The notes beneath the pieces are model-generated. The model saw only the letters and a program-made list of their open reading frames with translations, was not told the DNA's origin and made no database searches. Shown one piece after another: positions 34,099 to 42,450 of a stretch of 64,000 nt of DNA. The position numbers and the translations under genes were made by a program. Every line of letters starts with the position of its first letter. The first letter of the stretch is position 1. Source of the stretch: DATKRB01 sp036501425 (lineage in GTDB: Bacteria > Actinomycetota > Acidimicrobiia > Acidimicrobiales > RAAP-2). The stretch spans positions 124,001-188,000 of the forward strand of contig DASYAI010000032.1 of assembly GCA_036501425.1 (NCBI GenBank), written 5' to 3'.

Positions 34099-35396
34099 CG
34101 AGCGACCTCGCGGCGGCGCCGCTCGAGCCCCACCTGCTGCCGATGACCGCCGCCGTCGGGTCCGGCGGCCGGCTGAGCGTCGGGGGCGTGGACCTGGTGG
34201 ATCTCGCCGCCGACCTGGGGACGCCGCTCTTCGTCTACGACGAGGCCCACCTGCGGGCGGCAAGCCGCCAGGCCGTGGCCGCGTGGGGCGAGGGGGTGGC
34301 GTATGCCACCAAGGCGTTCTTGTGCCGGGCCATGGCCACCTTGGCCTACGAGGAAGGGATGCTGCTCGACGTCTCGACCGGTGGCGAGCTCCACGTAGCC
34401 CTGGCCGCCGGCGTCCCGGCGGACCGCCTGGTGCTGCACGGGAACAACAAGTCCGACGAGGAGTTGGCCACCGCGCTGGAGGTCGGCGTGGCCCGGGTGG
34501 TGGTCGATTCCTTCGACGAGATCGGGCGCGTGGCCCGGCTGACGGCCGGCGGAGCTTCCGGCCGCCGGGTGCCCAAGGTGCTGTTGCGGGTGACCCCGGG
34601 GGTCGAGGTGCACACCCACGAGTTCGTGCGCACCGGGCAGGAGGACACCAAGTTCGGCCTGTCGGTGGCCAGCGGGGCGGCGGCAGCCGGCGTCGAGGAG
34701 TTGCGGCGTCTCGCCGGCGTGGAGCTGGTGGGGGTGCACGCCCACATCGGCAGCCAGGTCTTCGACGTCACGGCGTTCGAGCGGGCGGCCGCGGTGCTCG
34801 GCGAGTTCTTCTCCCCGCTCGGGCTCGACGAGCTCTGCGTCGGTGGTGGGCTGGGGGTCGCCTACGTCAACGGTGAGCGGGCCCCCAGCCAGGCGGAGTG
34901 GGCCGAGGCGACCCGCCGGGCGCTCGTCGGGGCGGGTGTGGCGGCGGGCACCCGGATCACCGCCGAGCCCGGCCGCGCCATCGTGGCGGCGGCCGCGGTC
35001 ACCTTGTATCGCGTCGGCACCGTCAAGGCGCTGCCCGGCATCCGCACCTACGTCGCCGTCGACGGGGGGATGAGCGACAACCCCCGTCCGGTCCTCTACG
35101 GCAGCGGCTACGAGGCCTTCCTCCCCCGGGCGACCGACGCCGCGCGGCCCCGGCCGGCGCGCGTCGTGGGTAAGCACTGCGAGACCGGCGACGTGCTCGT
35201 GGCCGAGGCTCGACTCCCGGCCGACCTGGCGGTGGGCGACCTCCTGGCCACCCCGGTCACCGGTGCCTACGGCTATTCCATGGCCTCCAACTACAACAAG
35301 GTGCCCCGCCCGGCCGTCGTCTTCGTCGCCGACGGCAAGGCGCGCACCGTGGTGCGGCGTGAGAGCCTCGAGGATCTGCTCCGCCTGGACGAATGA
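34095..35396 (+). CDS. lysA: Diaminopimelate decarboxylase
   Basis: LysA makes L-lysine from meso-diaminopimelate with PLP. The 433-aa product has the PLP lysine in VAYATKAFLCRA, the HGNNKSDEEL segment, HAHIGSQVFD, the phosphate loop EPGRAIVAAAA and the substrate motif GKHCETGDVL with GAYGYSMASNYNK near the end. This is the fold III LysA family. GTG 34095 is the start. A leader ORF ends inside it. It heads the lysA-hom-thrC aspartate-family block. Confidence 0.94.
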   Translation: MTSDLAAAPLEPHLLPMTAAVGSGGRLSVGGVDLVDLAADLGTPLFVYDEAHLRAASRQAVAAWGEGVAYATKAFLCRAMATLAYEEGMLLDVSTGGELHVALAAGVPADRLVLHGNNKSDEELATALEVGVARVVVDSFDEIGRVARLTAGGASGRRVPKVLLRVTPGVEVHTHEFVRTGQEDTKFGLSVASGAAAAGVEELRRLAGVELVGVHAHIGSQVFDVTAFERAAAVLGEFFSPLGLDELCVGGGLGVAYVNGERAPSQAEWAEATRRALVGAGVAAGTRITAEPGRAIVAAAAVTLYRVGTVKALPGIRTYVAVDGGMSDNPRPVLYGSGYEAFLPRATDAARPRPARVVGKHCETGDVLVAEARLPADLAVGDLLATPVTGAYGYSMASNYNKVPRPAVVFVADGKARTVVRRESLEDLLRLDE

Positions 35397-35430
35397 GCCG
35401 GCGCTCCCCGGAGGCCGGGGTACGAGACGG

Positions 35431-35436
35431 TAGCGT
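35431..35436 (+). promoter_or_regulatory. -10 element of a leaderless promoter for hom
   Basis: TAGCGT lies 6 bases before GTG 35443, with no ribosome binding site. It makes hom-thrC a separate unit from lysA. Confidence 0.55.
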
Positions 35437-35442
35437 GATCGG

Positions 35443-36810
35443 GTGACCCGCCCCACCTCGCCGAGTGCGCCGGTGCGGGTGGCGGTGCTCGGCTGCGGCA
35501 CCGTGGGCGCCCCGCTGGTCGAGGCCCTCCTGGTCCGGCCCGAGGAGATCGCGGCCCGGGCCGGGGTCCGGTTGGAGCTGGTCGGGGTGGCGGTGAACGA
35601 CCTGCGACGACCCCGGAGCGTCGAGGTGCCCCCCGATGTGCTGACTGCCGACGCCAAGGGGCTGGTCCAGCGGGCCGACGTCGACGTGGTGGTCGAGCTC
35701 ATCGGCGGGCTCGACCCGGCCCGCACGCTGGTGGAGGCGGCCCTTCGCAGCGGCAGCTCGGTGGTGACCGGCAACAAGACGCTGCTGGCCGCCGCCGGTG
35801 GCGCGTTGGCCGACCTGGCGGCGGCCCACGGGGTCGACCTGCTCTACGAGGCGGCGGTCGGCGGAGCGATCCCGGTGATCCGACCGCTGCGCGAGTCGCT
35901 GGCCGGCGAGCGGATCCTGCGAGTGACCGGCATCGTCAACGGGACGACCAACTTCATCCTCACCCAGATGACCGAGGCGGGCCGCGACTACCGGGCCGCG
36001 CTGGCCGAGGCGCAACGGCTCGGGCTGGCCGAACGCGATCCCACGGCCGACGTCGAGGGGCACGATGCGGCAGCCAAGGCGGCGATCCTCGCCATGCTGG
36101 CCTTCGGGATCGACGTCGCGGGCGACCAGGTGCACCGCGAGGGGATCACCCATGTCCGGGCCGACGACGTCGCCTTCGCCACCCGGCTTGGCTACGTGGT
36201 CAAGCTGCTGGCCGTGGCCGAGCGGATCGGCGACGGCCCCGACGTGTCGGTCCGGGTCCATCCGGCGATGGTGCCGAGCTCCCACCCCCTCGCCGCGGTT
36301 CGGGGGGCGTTCAACGCGGTGTTCATCGAGGGCGAGGCTTCCGGTCCGTTGATGCTCTACGGGCAGGGGGCCGGCGGCGTGCCGTCGGCCAGCGCGGTGC
36401 TCGGCGACCTGGTGGACGCGGCCCGCAACGTGCGGCGCGGCAGCCCCGGCCCGGCCCCCCGCCGCCATCGACCGGGCGTGCTGCGACCCGTCGGGGAGCT
36501 TCGCAGCGCCTTCTACCTCTCCCTCGACGTCGCCGACCGGCCCGGCGTGCTCGCCGCAGTGGCCACGGTCTTCGGCGACCACGGCGTCTCGATCCGGGCC
36601 ATGGAGCAGGTCGGTCTCGACGACGAGGCGCGGCTCATCTTCCTCACCCACGTGGCCACCGACGGCGACGTGCAGGCGACCATCGCCGACCTCGAGCAGC
36701 TGCCGGCCGTCGACCGGGTGGGCGGCGTCCTGCGGGTGGTGGCCGAGGACCCCCTCGAGGTGGATGGCCCCCCCGAGGTGCAGGGTCCCCCCGAGGTGGT
36801 CGAGGGGTGA
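35443..36810 (+). CDS. hom: Homoserine dehydrogenase
   Basis: Hom reduces aspartate semialdehyde to homoserine, the branch to threonine and methionine. The 455-aa product has the NAD(P) loop VAVLGCGTVGAPLVEAL, the catalytic core with YEAAVGGAIPVIRPLRESLAG, GIVNGTTNFILTQM and DPTADVEGHDAAAKA, and a C-terminal ACT domain (about 350-430) for threonine feedback. The extreme C-terminus carries a short repeat (GPPEVQGPPEV). The stop overlaps the thrC start (GTGA at 36807-36810). It is a single-function enzyme without an aspartokinase domain. Confidence 0.94.
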   Translation: MTRPTSPSAPVRVAVLGCGTVGAPLVEALLVRPEEIAARAGVRLELVGVAVNDLRRPRSVEVPPDVLTADAKGLVQRADVDVVVELIGGLDPARTLVEAALRSGSSVVTGNKTLLAAAGGALADLAAAHGVDLLYEAAVGGAIPVIRPLRESLAGERILRVTGIVNGTTNFILTQMTEAGRDYRAALAEAQRLGLAERDPTADVEGHDAAAKAAILAMLAFGIDVAGDQVHREGITHVRADDVAFATRLGYVVKLLAVAERIGDGPDVSVRVHPAMVPSSHPLAAVRGAFNAVFIEGEASGPLMLYGQGAGGVPSASAVLGDLVDAARNVRRGSPGPAPRRHRPGVLRPVGELRSAFYLSLDVADRPGVLAAVATVFGDHGVSIRAMEQVGLDDEARLIFLTHVATDGDVQATIADLEQLPAVDRVGGVLRVVAEDPLEVDGPPEVQGPPEVVEG

Positions 36811-37850
36811 GGCCGGGCTGGGCCGGGGTGGTCGAGGAGTACCGCGATTTCCTTCCGGTCGACCCGGCGACGCCGGTGGTCACCCTCCTCGAGGGGGGCA
36901 CGCCGCTGGTGCCCGCCCCCCGGCTTTCCGAGCGGCTCGACGCCCAGGTCTGGTTGAAGGTCGAGGGCGCCAACCCCACCGGATCGTTCAAGGACCGCGG
37001 CATGACCATGGCCATCTCCAAGGCGCTGGAGGAAGGGGCCAAGGCGGTGGTGTGCGCATCGACTGGCAACACCTCGGCGTCCGCCGCGGCCTACTCGGCG
37101 CGAGCCGGCCTCCGGTGCGTGGTGCTGATTCCCGAGGGCCACATCGCGCTGGGCAAGCTGGCGCAGGCGCTGGTGCACGGCGCGCACGTGCTGCAGGTGC
37201 GCGGCAACTTCGACCAGGCCCTCCAGATCGTGCGCGAGCTGCCCGGCCAGGCCCCGGTCACGGTCGTCAACTCGGTCAACCCGTACCGCATCGAGGGCCA
37301 GAAGACCGGCGCGTTCGAGGTGGTCGACGTGCTGGGCGAGGCCCCCGACGTCCACTGCATCCCGGTCGGCAATGCCGGCAACATCACCGCGTACTGGCGC
37401 GGCTACTGCGAGTACCGATCTGCGGGCCGCTCCTCCAAGCTCCCCCGGATGCTCGGTTTTCAGGCGGCGGGAGCGGCCCCGATCGTCCTCGGCCACCCGG
37501 TGGCCGAGCCGGACACCGTCGCCACGGCGATCAGGATCGGCAATCCGGCCAGCTGGTACGCGGCCGAGGCGGCGGCGCGCGAGTCGGGTGGCGCGATCAC
37601 CGCGGTCAGCGATGCCGAGATTCTCGCCGCCTACCGCCTGCTGGCACGCGAGGAGTCGGTGTTCTGCGAGGCCGCTTCGGCCGCCTCGGTGGCCGGGCTG
37701 CTGTCGGTCGGCGTGCCCCGGGGATCCACGGTCGTATGCGTGCTGACCGGGCACGGGTTGAAGGACCCCGACCTCGCGATCACCCAGATCAGCGTCCCGG
37801 CCGTCGTGGAGCCCGACCTCCGGGCCATCCTGGCTGAGCTGGCCCTCTGA
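36807..37850 (+). CDS. thrC: Threonine synthase
   Basis: ThrC converts O-phosphohomoserine to threonine with PLP. The 347-aa product shows the PLP lysine in NPTGSFKDRGMTMAIS, the CASTGNTSASAAAYSARAG loop, the phosphate-binding PVGNAGNITAYWRGY and the C-terminal VLTGHGLKDPD. This is the short form typical of actinobacteria. GTG 36807 overlaps the hom stop. The homoserine kinase gene thrB, which usually follows in related genomes, is absent. rho comes next. Confidence 0.94.
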   Translation: MRPGWAGVVEEYRDFLPVDPATPVVTLLEGGTPLVPAPRLSERLDAQVWLKVEGANPTGSFKDRGMTMAISKALEEGAKAVVCASTGNTSASAAAYSARAGLRCVVLIPEGHIALGKLAQALVHGAHVLQVRGNFDQALQIVRELPGQAPVTVVNSVNPYRIEGQKTGAFEVVDVLGEAPDVHCIPVGNAGNITAYWRGYCEYRSAGRSSKLPRMLGFQAAGAAPIVLGHPVAEPDTVATAIRIGNPASWYAAEAAARESGGAITAVSDAEILAAYRLLAREESVFCEAASAASVAGLLSVGVPRGSTVVCVLTGHGLKDPDLAITQISVPAVVEPDLRAILAELAL

Positions 37851-37863
37851 ACGCCGGGGATGG

Positions 37864-37892
37864 TTGCTCGCGGCCCACCGAACCGCTACCAT
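37864..37892 (+). promoter_or_regulatory. Putative rho promoter
   Basis: TTGCTC and TACCAT are separated by 17 bases. Transcription from here would give a leader of about 180 bases before rho. Confidence 0.5.
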
Positions 37893-38081
37893 GTTCGCTA
37901 TCCCCACCAGCGCTTCGAGGCGCATGCCGAGGACCGAGCCGGTCGACGCAGGGCGTACGTAGGCGGTGGCGACGGGGTGGAGCCCGGGGTGGTTCTCTCT
38001 GGTTTCCCTCCTTTTACTTCCCTGTTTCCCGCATCGCGTGTCGCTGGTCGAACGCCTGCGGACCCTTAGATGAGGAGGCCG
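37893..38081 (+). promoter_or_regulatory. Long rho leader with a pyrimidine-rich, G-poor tract
   Basis: The leader contains about 38 bases (37993-38030) that are nearly all C and T, including TTTCCCTCCTTTTACTTCCC. Such C-rich, G-poor RNA is what Rho binds (rut sites), so autogenous control of rho is plausible. The tract could also be part of a terminator for thrC. Confidence 0.45.
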
Positions 38082-39971
38082 ATGACTGCCGAACAGCAGC
38101 TCGAGCGGTCGGTGCTCGAAGGCAAGGAGCGCGACGAGCTCAACGCCATCGCTCAGGCCATGTCCCTGAAGACCACGACCCGGACCAAAAAGGCCGACAT
38201 CATCGACCGCATTCTGGAGGCGACCGGGGTGACGGCCGCCGGCCCCTCGGACGCCGCCGGTCCGCGGGCCGCCGCACCGGCACCGGTGCGGCCGGACGGC
38301 CCCGGTGGCACCGGGCAGGGGGAACCCCGCCCGGCGGGTGACCGCTCCAACGGCACCTCCGGGCCCAGCGCGGCGGCGGAGACCAACGGGGCCGCCCCCC
38401 CGGCGAGCGCCGACCCGGCCGAGGAGCGGGCGACGTCGGTCACCTCCAACGGGCACGGCACGCCGGTGGTGACGAACGGTTCGGAGGCGGGGTCCCCGGA
38501 GGGCAGCTCGAACGGGGCCGTCGGCCTTGCCACTTCGGCTCCCGCTGCTCAGGCGAGCACCGCCGACGGCCGCAGCACCCCCCCAGCGGGCCAGGCCGGA
38601 CAGACGGGACCGGGTCAGACGGGGCAGAACGGGTCCGCCCATCGCCAGCCGACCCGCCACCAGGGAAACCCCGGCAACCAGGGCAACCAGGGCAACCAGA
38701 ACGGAGCGGGGGGCGCTCAGGGACTCCTCGACGCCGGGAACCGACGCGGGCGCCGCCGGCGGGGTCGTGAGCGGGTGCCGGGGACCGAGCGCGAGCTGCA
38801 GGGTGGCACCAACCAGGACGCCCCCTACCAGGGCGACCTGGTGGAGGTCCGCGGGCTCCTCGACCTGCGGGACGAGGGGTACGGGTTCCTGCGCTGCGAC
38901 GGCTACCTGCCCTCGGGCAAGGACGTCTACGTGTCGATCAGCCAGGCGCGCCGCTTCGCCCTCCGCAAGGGCGACTACGTCGAGGGGGCCTGCCGCCCGG
39001 CGTCGAACAACGAGAAGTACCCAGCGCTGCTGCGGATCGACTCGGTGTCGGGCCTCGATCCGGACGCGGCCCTTCGCCGGCCCCGGTTCGAGGATCTCAC
39101 CCCCCTGTTTCCGGACTCCAAGCTCAATCTCGAGATGCAGGGCGACAAGGACAACGTCACCGCCCGCATCGTCGACCTCCTCTCGCCGATCGGCAAGGGC
39201 CAGCGAGGACTGATCGTCTCGCCTCCCAAGGCGGGCAAGACGACCATCATGAAGCAGATCGCCCACTCGATCGAGGCGAACAACCCCGACGTCCACCTGA
39301 TGGTGCTGCTCGTCGACGAGCGTCCCGAGGAAGTCACCGACATGCGGCGCTCGGTACGCGGCGAGGTGGTGGCGTCCACCTTCGACCGTCCCTCCGACGA
39401 GCACACCGCGGTGGCCGAGCTGGCCATCGAGCGGGCCAAGCGGCTGGTCGAGATGGGCAAGGACGTGGTCATCATCCTCGACGGGATCACCCGGCTGGCC
39501 CGCGCCTACAACCTGGCCGCGCCGGCGACCGGACGGATCATGTCCGGCGGCGTGGACTCCGGAGCGCTCTACCCGCCCAAGAAGTTCTTCGGAGCAGCCC
39601 GCAACATCGAGGAGGGCGGCTCGCTGACGATCCTGGCGACCGCCCTGGTCGAGACCGGCTCGAAGATGGACGAGGTGATCTTCGAGGAGTTCAAGGGGAC
39701 CGGCAACATGGAGCTCCGGCTGGACCGCCGGCTGGCCGAGCGCCGCCTCTACCCGTCCATCGACGTGAACGCCAGCTCCACCCGCCACGAGGAGCTGCTG
39801 TTCGACCGCGGCCAGCTCCAGCAGGTCTGGAAGCTGCGCCGGGTGCTCAACGCGCTGGCCAGCGACGGCAACGCCGCATCGGGGCTCGAGCTGCTGATGG
39901 ACAAGGTGCGGACCACCAAGAGCAACGACGAGTTCCTGGCCGAGATCGCCAAGGGCCCGACGCTCAACTGA
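38082..39971 (+). CDS. rho: Transcription termination factor Rho
   Basis: Rho is the hexameric RNA helicase that ends many transcripts. The 629-aa product has an N-terminal helical domain (about 1-48), a long disordered insertion (about 50-240) rich in Gly/Ser/Asn/Gln and ending in a basic RRGRRRRGRER patch, the RNA-binding cold-shock domain (about 245-320) and the RecA-like ATPase with Walker A PPKAGKTT (Lys386) and VILLDGITRLARAYN-like DGITRLARAYN. Such insertions are known in actinobacterial Rho. ATG 38082 follows GAGGAGG by only 3 bases. ATG 38070 is an alternative. Confidence 0.94.
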   Translation: MTAEQQLERSVLEGKERDELNAIAQAMSLKTTTRTKKADIIDRILEATGVTAAGPSDAAGPRAAAPAPVRPDGPGGTGQGEPRPAGDRSNGTSGPSAAAETNGAAPPASADPAEERATSVTSNGHGTPVVTNGSEAGSPEGSSNGAVGLATSAPAAQASTADGRSTPPAGQAGQTGPGQTGQNGSAHRQPTRHQGNPGNQGNQGNQNGAGGAQGLLDAGNRRGRRRRGRERVPGTERELQGGTNQDAPYQGDLVEVRGLLDLRDEGYGFLRCDGYLPSGKDVYVSISQARRFALRKGDYVEGACRPASNNEKYPALLRIDSVSGLDPDAALRRPRFEDLTPLFPDSKLNLEMQGDKDNVTARIVDLLSPIGKGQRGLIVSPPKAGKTTIMKQIAHSIEANNPDVHLMVLLVDERPEEVTDMRRSVRGEVVASTFDRPSDEHTAVAELAIERAKRLVEMGKDVVIILDGITRLARAYNLAAPATGRIMSGGVDSGALYPPKKFFGAARNIEEGGSLTILATALVETGSKMDEVIFEEFKGTGNMELRLDRRLAERRLYPSIDVNASSTRHEELLFDRGQLQQVWKLRRVLNALASDGNAASGLELLMDKVRTTKSNDEFLAEIAKGPTLN

Positions 39972-40198
39972 GGGGCGGAGAACGGCTGCCCGGTCCCGAC
40001 AAAGCCGAGAGCCAGCGAATAGGGTCCGGCAATCGGGAATAGGGCCCGGCAAGCCCGGGAATAGGCCCCGGCAATGGAGCCCGGGAATAGAACGGCACCG
40101 GCGGCCCTTGTAGGGTGCCCGGGGCCACCGGCCGGGCGAGTGCCGACGACGGAGCCCACCAGACGGCGGGGCCCAACCAGAGAACGAGAAGGCGAACC
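39972..40198. other. Gap between rho and rpmE
   Basis: This 227-base gap contains the AATAGG repeat array (40014-40092) and the rpmE ribosome binding site region. I see no gene in it. Confidence 0.7.
40014..40092 (+). repeat. Degenerate tandem repeat array between rho and rpmE
   Basis: Four copies of a unit starting AATAGGGYCCGGCAA (third copy AATAGGCCCCGGCAA, fourth truncated to AATAG) are spaced about 22-26 bases apart by GC-rich spacers ending in CGGG. The array is noncoding. Confidence 0.7.
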
Positions 40199-40441
40199 AT
40201 GAAGGCTGACATCCACCCCAACTACGTCGAGGCCACCGTGCGGTGCTCGTGCGGCAACACCTTCACCACCCGCTCGACCCGGTCCGACCTGCATGTGGAG
40301 CTGTGCAACGAGTGCCACCCCTTCTTCACCGGCAAGCAGAAGCTGGTCGACTCGGGGGGCCGGGTGGAGCGCTTCCAGCGCCGCTACGGCGAGCGGGGCG
40401 CCAAGGCCCGTACCCGGCCGGCCCGCTCGGCCCGGTCCTGA
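40199..40441 (+). CDS. rpmE: 50S ribosomal protein L31, zinc-binding type
   Basis: The 80-aa product starts MKADIHPNYVEATVRC and holds the four zinc cysteines Cys16, Cys18, Cys36 and Cys39 (RCSCGN ... CNECHPFF), so it is the C+ form used under zinc-replete conditions. ATG 40199 has a ribosome binding site (GAGAAGG). The C-terminal 15 residues are a basic Arg/Ala tail. The order rho-rpmE-prfA is common in actinobacteria. Confidence 0.95.
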   Translation: MKADIHPNYVEATVRCSCGNTFTTRSTRSDLHVELCNECHPFFTGKQKLVDSGGRVERFQRRYGERGAKARTRPARSARS

Positions 40442-40494
40442 CGCCGGCCTGCCGCCCGCGCCGCGCCGGCGGCAGCGCCCGCCGGTCGGTCGCC

Positions 40495-40500
40495 TAGCCT
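40495..40500 (+). promoter_or_regulatory. -10 element of a leaderless promoter for prfA
   Basis: TAGCCT lies 7 bases before GTG 40508, without a ribosome binding site. Confidence 0.55.
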
Positions 40501-40507
40501 CCACGCG

Positions 40508-41584
40508 GTGCTCGACGACCGGTTGGCTGGGCTCGAGCGGGAGTTCGACGACGTCGAGCAGGCGCTGTCGGACCCCCGGACCTCGGCGGATCCCGAGCGG
40601 CTCAAGCTGCTCTCCATCCGCCACAAGGAGCTGGCCGAGGTGGTCGCCGTGTGGCGGGACCTCCAACAGGCGCGGGCGGACGCCGGCACGGCGCGAGAGA
40701 TGCTGGTCGACGTGGCGGTGGACGAGCGTGAGCTCGTGCGCGAGGAGCTCGAACGGGCCGAGGAGGCCGTCGACCGCCTGAGCGCCCGGCTGCCCGCGCT
40801 CTTGTTGCCCAAGGACCCCAACGACGGTCGCAACGTCATCGTCGAGGTCCGGGGGGCCGAGGGAGGCGAGGAGGCGAACCTCTTCGCCCGGGACCTGTTC
40901 GACATGTACCTGCGCTACGCCGCGGTGCGGGGGTGGCGGGTGGAGGTGCTGTCCCAGGACGCGTCCGAGCGCGATGGTCTGAACGAGGCGGTCTTCGTCG
41001 TGCGGGGCGCCGACGCCTGGAGCCGGCTCGAGCACGAGGGCGGCCCCCACCGGGTCCAGCGGGTGCCGCTGACCGAGTCCAAGGGCCGGGTGCACACCTC
41101 GTCGGCGACGGTGACCGTCCTGCCCGAGGCGGACGAGGTGGACGTGTCGATCGACCCGCAAGATCTGAAGATCGACGTCTACCGGTCGACGGGCCCGGGC
41201 GGCCAGTCGGTGAACACGACCGACTCGGCGGTGCGCATCACCCACCTGCCGACCGGGATCGTGGTCGCCATGCAGGACGAGAAGAGCCAGATCCAGAACC
41301 GGGCCAAGGCGATGGTCGTGCTGCGGGCCCGGTTGCTCAAGGCCGAGCAGGACCGCCGGTCGGCCGAGCTGGCCCGCGAGCGCAAGAGCCAGGTGGGCGG
41401 GGGTGGGCGGTCCGAAAAGATCCGCACCTACAACTTCCGTGAGAACCGGGTCACCGATCACCGGGTCAACCTGACCCTGCACAAGCTCGACCAGGTCCTG
41501 GCGGGCGACCTCGACGAGATCACCGACGCGCTGATGGCCGACAAGCGGGCCCGGCAGCTGGCGGGGGAGGTCGACGGGGGGTGA
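40508..41584 (+). CDS. prfA: Peptide chain release factor 1
   Basis: RF1 reads UAA and UAG stop codons and releases the finished protein. The 358-aa product has the stop-reading PxT motif as PLT in RVPLTESKGRVHTSSATV, the catalytic GGQ in STGPGGQSVNTTDSAVR and the C-terminal RKSQVGGGGRSEKIRTYNF. The GGQ glutamine is the target of PrmC, whose gene starts inside the prfA stop (GTGA at 41581-41584), so enzyme and substrate are made together. The start is GTG 40508. Confidence 0.95.
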   Translation: MLDDRLAGLEREFDDVEQALSDPRTSADPERLKLLSIRHKELAEVVAVWRDLQQARADAGTAREMLVDVAVDERELVREELERAEEAVDRLSARLPALLLPKDPNDGRNVIVEVRGAEGGEEANLFARDLFDMYLRYAAVRGWRVEVLSQDASERDGLNEAVFVVRGADAWSRLEHEGGPHRVQRVPLTESKGRVHTSSATVTVLPEADEVDVSIDPQDLKIDVYRSTGPGGQSVNTTDSAVRITHLPTGIVVAMQDEKSQIQNRAKAMVVLRARLLKAEQDRRSAELARERKSQVGGGGRSEKIRTYNFRENRVTDHRVNLTLHKLDQVLAGDLDEITDALMADKRARQLAGEVDGG

Positions 41585-42450
41585 CCGGCGACACCCGGCG
41601 CGCCCTCGGGCTCGAGCTGGGGTCCGACGCCGAGGCCCGCTGGCTGCTCGAGGAGGTCGACCGGCGTCACCCCGGGGCGAGCGAGGAGCACCGCCACTTC
41701 GCCCTGCGGGCGCTGGTCGAGCGCCGGCTGGCCGGGGTGCCGCTCCAGTACGTGCTCGGGCACTGGGCGTTCCGCCAGCTCGACCTGGTGGTGGACCACC
41801 GGGTGCTCATCCCGCGCCCCGAGACCGAGCAGGTGGTCGAGGTGGCGTTCGGGGTGCTCGGTTCGGCGGTCGGGTCCCGGAGCGATCCGCTGGTGGTCGA
41901 CCTGGGCACCGGAAGCGGCGCCATCGCGCTGGCCCTGGCGACCGAGGGCCGCGGGCGCTGGCCGGGCATAGAGGTGTGGGCCACCGACGTGGACGCCGAC
42001 GCGCTGGAGGTGGCAGCGCTGAACCTGGCCCGGGCCCGAGGCGGGTCGCCCCCCGGGCCCACCGGGCCGGCGGTGACGCTGTCGCGCGGTGGGTGGTGGC
42101 ACGCCCTGCCGGGGGCGCTGCGCGGGAGGGTCGACCTCGCGGTCAGCAACCCGCCCTACGTGGCCGAGCACGAGTGGCCCGAGCTCGACCCCGAGGTCCG
42201 CCTCGAGCCCTACGGGGCGCTGGTGGCCGGCCGGGGAAGCGTGACCGGGGTGCCCGGCATGGCCGCGGTGGAGGAGATCGTGGCCGGCGCACCGGCGTGG
42301 CTGGCCGACCGGGGGATGCTGGTGGTCGAGATCGCCCCCCACCAGGCGGCGGCGGCGCTCGACGCCGCCCGCCGGGCGCCTCTGGGCGATCCGAGGATCG
42401 AGCGGGACCTGGCCGGGCGGGACCGGGTGCTCGTGGCCGGCGGACCGTGA
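41581..42450 (+). CDS. prmC: Peptide chain release factor N5-glutamine methyltransferase
   Basis: PrmC methylates the GGQ glutamine of RF1 and RF2 with S-adenosylmethionine. The 289-aa product has a helical N-terminal domain for release factor binding (about 1-75), the SAM loop VVDLGTGSGAIALALA and the catalytic NPPYV motif. It is coupled to prfA by GTGA and to the next gene by GTGA at 42447-42450. Confidence 0.93.
   Translation: MTGDTRRALGLELGSDAEARWLLEEVDRRHPGASEEHRHFALRALVERRLAGVPLQYVLGHWAFRQLDLVVDHRVLIPRPETEQVVEVAFGVLGSAVGSRSDPLVVDLGTGSGAIALALATEGRGRWPGIEVWATDVDADALEVAALNLARARGGSPPGPTGPAVTLSRGGWWHALPGALRGRVDLAVSNPPYVAEHEWPELDPEVRLEPYGALVAGRGSVTGVPGMAAVEEIVAGAPAWLADRGMLVVEIAPHQAAAALDAARRAPLGDPRIERDLAGRDRVLVAGGP

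Noticed and set aside
37860..38069. A 69-codon ORF ending directly before the rho start
   Set aside because: The likely rho promoter lies inside it, its composition changes along its length and it has no recognisable homology. It is treated as leader sequence.
36513..40052. Minus-strand open frame of 1179 codons over hom, thrC and rho
   Set aside because: It runs opposite to three clearly identified genes, has an Arg/Gly/His/Val-rich shadow composition and shows no domain.
40014..40092. CRISPR array
   Set aside because: The repeats are short, the spacers are only about 7-11 bases and similar to each other, and no cas genes are near.
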